Assembly: GCF_024723255.1 (NCBI RefSeq)
Contig: NZ_JANIAC010000003.1
Span: forward strand, 434,001 to 498,000
Length of the DNA stretch: 64,000 nucleotides
Direction of reading: 5' to 3'
Origin: Aestuariibaculum sp. M13
GTDB taxonomy: Bacteria; Bacteroidota; Bacteroidia; Flavobacteriales; Flavobacteriaceae
Part shown: one piece after another, positions 60,563-64,000 of the stretch
How positions within the stretch are numbered: the first letter of the stretch is position 1
Layout: the number at the start of each line of letters is the position of its first letter
Notes under the pieces: model-generated
The model's input: only the letters and a program-made list of their open reading frames with translations
Databases searched by the model: none
What the model was told of the DNA's origin: nothing
Translations under genes and position numbers: made by a program

Positions 60563-61018
60563 ATGATTTTAGACAAAATTGAAAATATAAGCTTGTATCA
60601 AGGAACTCATAAAAACCTGGATATTGCATTAGAATACTTGAAAAAAGCAGATTATTCAGGCATAGAGGCTGGTAAATATAACATCCAAGGTGATGATGTA
60701 TATGCTATTATTAAATTGTGTAAAACCAAAACTGCCATTCAGCATAAAAATGTGTTAGAAGCTCATAAAAAATTTATAGATATACATTATGTGATTGAAG
60801 GAAGCGAGCATATAGGTGTTGCTATTTTAAATAAACAGTTACCTGTAAAAGAATACAATCTAAAAGACGATTATGCTCTCTATAAAACATCATACAATGT
60901 ATTAACTTTGGAAAAAGGAATGTTTGCTATTTTTTTTCCAGATGACACTCATTTACCTGAAATTGCCATGAAAAAAGTATCAGATTTAAAAAAGGTAATT
61001 GTAAAAGTTAAGATTTAA
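60563..61018 (+). CDS. YhcH/YjgK/YiaL-family protein, probable sialic-acid anomerase/processing factor
   Basis: From ATG 60563 the protein has 151 aa; a longer upstream frame would run through the nanA terminator. It shows the DUF386 cupin pattern with LEAHKKFIDIHYVIEGSEHIG and FPDDTHLPEIA (metal-binding His/Glu residues). E. coli NanQ (YhcH) of this family speeds sialic-acid anomerisation. The gene ends convergently with the GntR gene (11-bp overlap of coding ends). It is cytoplasmic with no signal peptide. Confidence 0.87.
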   Translation: MILDKIENISLYQGTHKNLDIALEYLKKADYSGIEAGKYNIQGDDVYAIIKLCKTKTAIQHKNVLEAHKKFIDIHYVIEGSEHIGVAILNKQLPVKEYNLKDDYALYKTSYNVLTLEKGMFAIFFPDDTHLPEIAMKKVSDLKKVIVKVKI

Positions 61019-61727
61019 CTTTTTCCAAAACGCGATCTAAATGAGGTTCTAAGTGGTTAGCTAATCCTTTTCTAAACCCTTTAATATTATCTTCTTTTAA
61101 AAAGTTTAATAATTCTCTGTGGGTAGTGAATTTTTTAGAGTACTTATAAGGTTCAGCGTTTGGTAATTTATGTTCGTGTACATATTGAAAAACAGGCAAT
61201 AGTATATTTTGAAACCTTTGTAAAGTGCTATTTCCTGACATTTCATAAAGTTTACCGTGAAAAGCAACTTCATTTTCTAATTTAAAAACTGTAGATTCAG
61301 AGTTGTTTGATTCCATACGGTCCACAATTTCTTCCAATTCCTTTATGTCATCTTCTGTTTTTCTTGCAAATAAGATGTCAACCATCCCCATCTCTAAAAT
61401 TAAACGAAGTTCAAAAATATCTTTTAATGTTTTATCACCAAGTAAATTAGAGTCAATAACCTTTTCGAAATTTTGAATAAAATCCGGATGAGAAAGTACC
61501 ATACCTTTATGTTTTTTAGATTCAATAATACCAATGGTACGAAGTCTGGAAAGGGCCTCTCTTATGACTGTCCTACTTACACCAAGCGCTTCTGCAAATT
61601 GCAGTTCCTTAGGTATTGAGTCTCCAACTTCAAGATTGTTGTTTTTTATGTACTCGTTTATACGCATTTCAACTTTATCAACTAAGCTAAGTGTGTTTAA
61701 AGGTGTAATATTTAAATCTTTTTTCAT
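61008..61727 (-). CDS. GntR-family regulator, FadR subfamily, of the sialate locus
   Basis: The 239-aa protein has an N-terminal winged helix-turn-helix (LPKE-type motif IPKELQFAEALGVSRTVIREALSRL) and a C-terminal all-helical FCD ligand domain (about 90-230; metal-type residues in ELRLILEMG, NEVAFHGKLYE and FTTHRELL). FadR-type members such as NanR repress sialate genes until a sugar ligand binds. It is divergent from the AGE epimerase and sialidase genes, and an inverted repeat lies between them. Confidence 0.88.
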   Translation of the reverse strand: MKKDLNITPLNTLSLVDKVEMRINEYIKNNNLEVGDSIPKELQFAEALGVSRTVIREALSRLRTIGIIESKKHKGMVLSHPDFIQNFEKVIDSNLLGDKTLKDIFELRLILEMGMVDILFARKTEDDIKELEEIVDRMESNNSESTVFKLENEVAFHGKLYEMSGNSTLQRFQNILLPVFQYVHEHKLPNAEPYKYSKKFTTHRELLNFLKEDNIKGFRKGLANHLEPHLDRVLEKVKS

Positions 61728-61744
61728 CAGGAATTAATTTACGG

Positions 61745-61797
61745 CAAATGTAAATTATAATTTTTAATTTATTAAATTTGCATTATGTTATACATAA
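61745..61797. promoter_or_regulatory. Divergent gntR/AGE promoter region with GntR-type palindrome
   Basis: Plus-strand TAAATTTG (61773-61780) and minus-strand TACATTTG (61745-61752) match the -7 box TAnnTTTG for the AGE gene and the regulator. TTATGT-TAT-ACATAA (61783-61797) is a perfect inverted repeat at the expected AGE transcription start, bracketed by TTTGC and GCAAA. This fits repression by the FadR-type protein. Confidence 0.6.
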
Positions 61798-61840
61798 GCA
61801 AATGTAAGCATTTTCATTAATATATAATAAATATTTTAAA

Positions 61841-63010
61841 ATGAATTATAGCATACTTTATAAAGATACATTATTAAATGATATTTTACCTTTTTGGGAA
61901 AGGTACTCCATTGACACACAGTATGGCGGTTATTTTACGTGTTTAGATAGAAATGGTAAGGTTTACGATACAGATAAATTTATATGGCTTCAGGGAAGAC
62001 AAGCCTGGACATTCTCTATGTTATATAATAAGGTTGAGAAAAATCCCAAATGGCTTGAGATAGCAAAAAACGGAATTGATTTTTTACGAAAGTATGGAAG
62101 TGATAAAGAGGGGAACTTTTATTTTTCAGTAACTCAGAAAGGAGAGCCATTAGTACAGCCATATAATATTTTTTCAGATTGTTTTGCAGCTATGGCTTTT
62201 AGTCAGTATGCTATTGCAACAAATGATGAAGAAATAAAAGAACTTGCCAAAACCACTTATTTCAATATTTTACAACGCATCGATAATCCAAAAGGGAATT
62301 ACGAAAAGAACACTTTGACGAGACCTTTAGTTGGTTTTTCCTTACCTATGATTCTATCAAATTTAGTTTTAGAACTTGAGGGTGTTTTATCTTCAGAAGA
62401 AGTTAATAAAACTATTGATTATAGTATTAATCAGGTGATGGAAATCTTTTTGGATAAGAAAACTGGTTTAATTTTTGAAAATGTGCTACCCGATGGAAGC
62501 CACGATGATAGTTTTAATGGACGATTATTAAATCCAGGACACGGGATAGAGGCTATGTGGTTTATGATTGATATTGGGGTTAGAAAACGAGATTCTGAAT
62601 TAATAAACAAAGCAACTGATACTATTTTGAAGATTTTGGAACATAGTTGGGATGAAGAGTATGGTGGTATTTTTTACTTCATGGATGCAAAAGGGTATCC
62701 TTTACAGCAATTAGAATGGGATCAAAAACTATGGTGGGTTCATTTAGAAACCCTAGTGGCTTTAGCTAAAGCCTACGAGCATACTCAGAAAGATGAGGTT
62801 TTTAATTGGTACCAAAAAGTACATAACTATTCTTGGAGCCACTTTTCAGATCCTGAAAAAGGAGAGTGGTTTGGATATTTAAACAGACAAGGAGAAGTAT
62901 TATTAAATTTAAAGGGCGGAAAATGGAAAGGATGTTTTCATGTGCCTCGAGCTATGTTTCAGTGCTGGAAATCTTTCGAAAAGATAGAAGCCAATAATTT
63001 TAAAAAATAA
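61841..63010 (+). CDS. AGE-family epimerase (N-acylglucosamine 2-epimerase type)
   Basis: The 389-aa protein is an (alpha/alpha)6-barrel of the AGE/RenBP family. Visible motifs are [43 protein letters not shown] (catalytic His region), [13 protein letters not shown] and [12 protein letters not shown]. It probably interconverts ManNAc and GlcNAc after NanA, in place of NanE. It starts 114 bp from the divergent GntR gene and precedes the sialidase by 5 bp. Confidence 0.9.
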   Translation: MNYSILYKDTLLNDILPFWERYSIDTQYGGYFTCLDRNGKVYDTDKFIWLQGRQAWTFSMLYNKVEKNPKWLEIAKNGIDFLRKYGSDKEGNFYFSVTQKGEPLVQPYNIFSDCFAAMAFSQYAIATNDEEIKELAKTTYFNILQRIDNPKGNYEKNTLTRPLVGFSLPMILSNLVLELEGVLSSEEVNKTIDYSINQVMEIFLDKKTGLIFENVLPDGSHDDSFNGRLLNPGHGIEAMWFMIDIGVRKRDSELINKATDTILKILEHSWDEEYGGIFYFMDAKGYPLQQLEWDQKLWWVHLETLVALAKAYEHTQKDEVFNWYQKVHNYSWSHFSDPEKGEWFGYLNRQGEVLLNLKGGKWKGCFHVPRAMFQCWKSFEKIEANNFKK

Positions 63011-63015
63011 ATTAA

Positions 63016-64000
63016 ATGATTAATAAAAGTATTTTAATACTAGGTTTAGTATTGTTAAGTTCCTGTGGAACGAAAGTAAAGGAAGTTAGTACTTCTTTAG
63101 GAAACCAGGTACCGGAATTTGTTACCTTATTTGAGAAAGGAATGGAGGAAGGTGTATTATGTTACAGGATACCTTCAATTGTAACAGCTCCTAATGGAGA
63201 TTTAATTGCTGCAATAGATCAAAGAGTGCCGTCATGCGGAGATTTAAAATGGAGCAGAGATATAAATATTATAATAAGAAGAAGTCCCGATAATGGGAAA
63301 ACCTGGTCAAATATTCAAACCGTTGTAGATTTTCCAGACGGGTACTCTGCATCAGATCCCTCAATGATAGTTGATAAAGAAACTGGCGATATATTTATGT
63401 TTTACAATTACATGGATTTGGAAACCGAAAAGGATGTCTATTATATGCATGTGGTAAAAAGTTCCGATAATGGTAAAACCTGGTCTAAACCGGAAGATAT
63501 AACATCTCAGATCGCGAAACCTGAATGGCATAACGATTTTAAATTTATCACTTCTGGAAGAGGTATTCAAACCAGTTCGGGTAAATTGCTGCATACCATG
63601 GTAAATTTAAACAAAGGATTGCATGTTTTTGGAAGTGACAATCATGGTAAAAGCTGGTACTTTATAGATACGCCTATTATGCCAGCGGATGAGTCTAAGA
63701 TTGTAGAATTAGTAGATGGCACTTTAATGATTAACGCAAGAGTTAATAAAACAGGAATGCGCTATGTTCATATCTCGAAAAATGAAGGACAAACCTGGGA
63801 AACCAAAACGGCTTCAAGTTTAATTGATCCGGGTTGTAATGCTAGTATCATTCGCTATACGTCTAAAAAGGATGGATTTGATAAAAACAGGTTACTTTTT
63901 TCAAATGCTAAATCAGAAAAGGATAGAATTAATTTAACTGTTAGGATTAGTTATGATGAAGGAAAAACCTGGAGCAAAGGAAAAACCATTTATGCAGGAT
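63016..64000 (+). CDS. nanH: Exo-alpha-sialidase lipoprotein (N-terminal part; runs off the window)
   Basis: The frame starts at ATG 63016 and is still open at the right edge (about 328 residues seen). A lipobox is present (VLLSSC, Cys17). The sialidase RIP motif is YRIPSIV, with the catalytic-site Asp in AAIDQR. Several Asp boxes follow (SPDNGKTWS, SSDNGKTWS, SKNEGQTWE, SYDEGKTWS). It removes terminal sialic acid from glycans outside the cytoplasm, feeding the SusCD and NanA pathway. It begins 5 bp after the AGE gene. Confidence 0.92.
   Translation, partial: MINKSILILGLVLLSSCGTKVKEVSTSLGNQVPEFVTLFEKGMEEGVLCYRIPSIVTAPNGDLIAAIDQRVPSCGDLKWSRDINIIIRRSPDNGKTWSNIQTVVDFPDGYSASDPSMIVDKETGDIFMFYNYMDLETEKDVYYMHVVKSSDNGKTWSKPEDITSQIAKPEWHNDFKFITSGRGIQTSSGKLLHTMVNLNKGLHVFGSDNHGKSWYFIDTPIMPADESKIVELVDGTLMINARVNKTGMRYVHISKNEGQTWETKTASSLIDPGCNASIIRYTSKKDGFDKNRLLFSNAKSEKDRINLTVRISYDEGKTWSKGKTIYAG

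Noticed and set aside
54061-64000. Outer att copy closing the second island
   Set aside because: I looked for the core CCTGTCGCGATCA to the right of integrase 2 and did not find it, so the right boundary is not claimed.

Overview
The window reads as the chromosome of an AT-rich member of the Bacteroidota, most likely a Flavobacteriaceae. The support is: SusC/SusD pairs, a hybrid two-component regulator fused to AraC, TAnnTTTG promoter elements, a Bacteroidetes-type NAD-dependent threonine dehydrogenase, lipoproteins in most enzyme clusters, and IntDOT-like integrases. I cannot name a species.

Left part (1-13.8 kb) looks like ordinary chromosome. It holds the tail of a polysaccharide utilisation locus (SusD end, discoidin lipoprotein, DUF3472-like lipoprotein), a threonine catabolic pair (tdh-kbl) beside an Lrp-type regulator, cytochrome bd oxidase (cydAB), and a sulfur/redox block: rhodanese, metal-binding protein, cytochrome c, thioredoxin, persulfide-dioxygenase/rhodanese fusion, TSUP sulfur exporter and a Crp/Fnr regulator. 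Three transcription units of that block carry the same palindrome GTAAC-N4-GTTAC, a likely operator for the Crp/Fnr protein. The block ends at a tRNA-Arg(TCT) gene.

From the tRNA to at least 54.4 kb the DNA is a composite genomic island. The tRNA 3' end plus flank (38 bp) recurs exactly at 52,143-52,180. Each copy is followed by the same terminator hairpin, a conserved 122-bp leader and a 407-aa tyrosine integrase (about 96% identical to each other). A third leader copy without an integrase lies at 29,004. Three modules can be drawn: (1) integrase 1, toxin-antitoxin remnants, a copper-uptake-like cluster and a nitrite-to-N2O module (Rrf2 regulator, qNor, Ric, hemerythrin, SCO, NirV, NirK-cytochrome c, HPP); (2) leader scar, hipB-hipS-hipT, then a large glycan locus (GH43s, clan GH-A enzymes, a GH93-like enzyme, mutarotase, SusCD, hybrid two-component regulator, sodium/sugar symporter), probably for an arabinose-containing glycan; (3) integrase 2, an orphan hipB, then a sialic-acid locus (SusCD, nanA, yhcH, GntR regulator, AGE epimerase, sialidase) that runs off the window.

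The least explained structure is a family of four imperfectly palindromic repeats of about 135-150 bp. They lie only just downstream of the two integrases and separate toxin-antitoxin fragments like cassettes. Modules 2 and 3 look like complementary decay products of one ancestral integrase-repeat-hipBST element.
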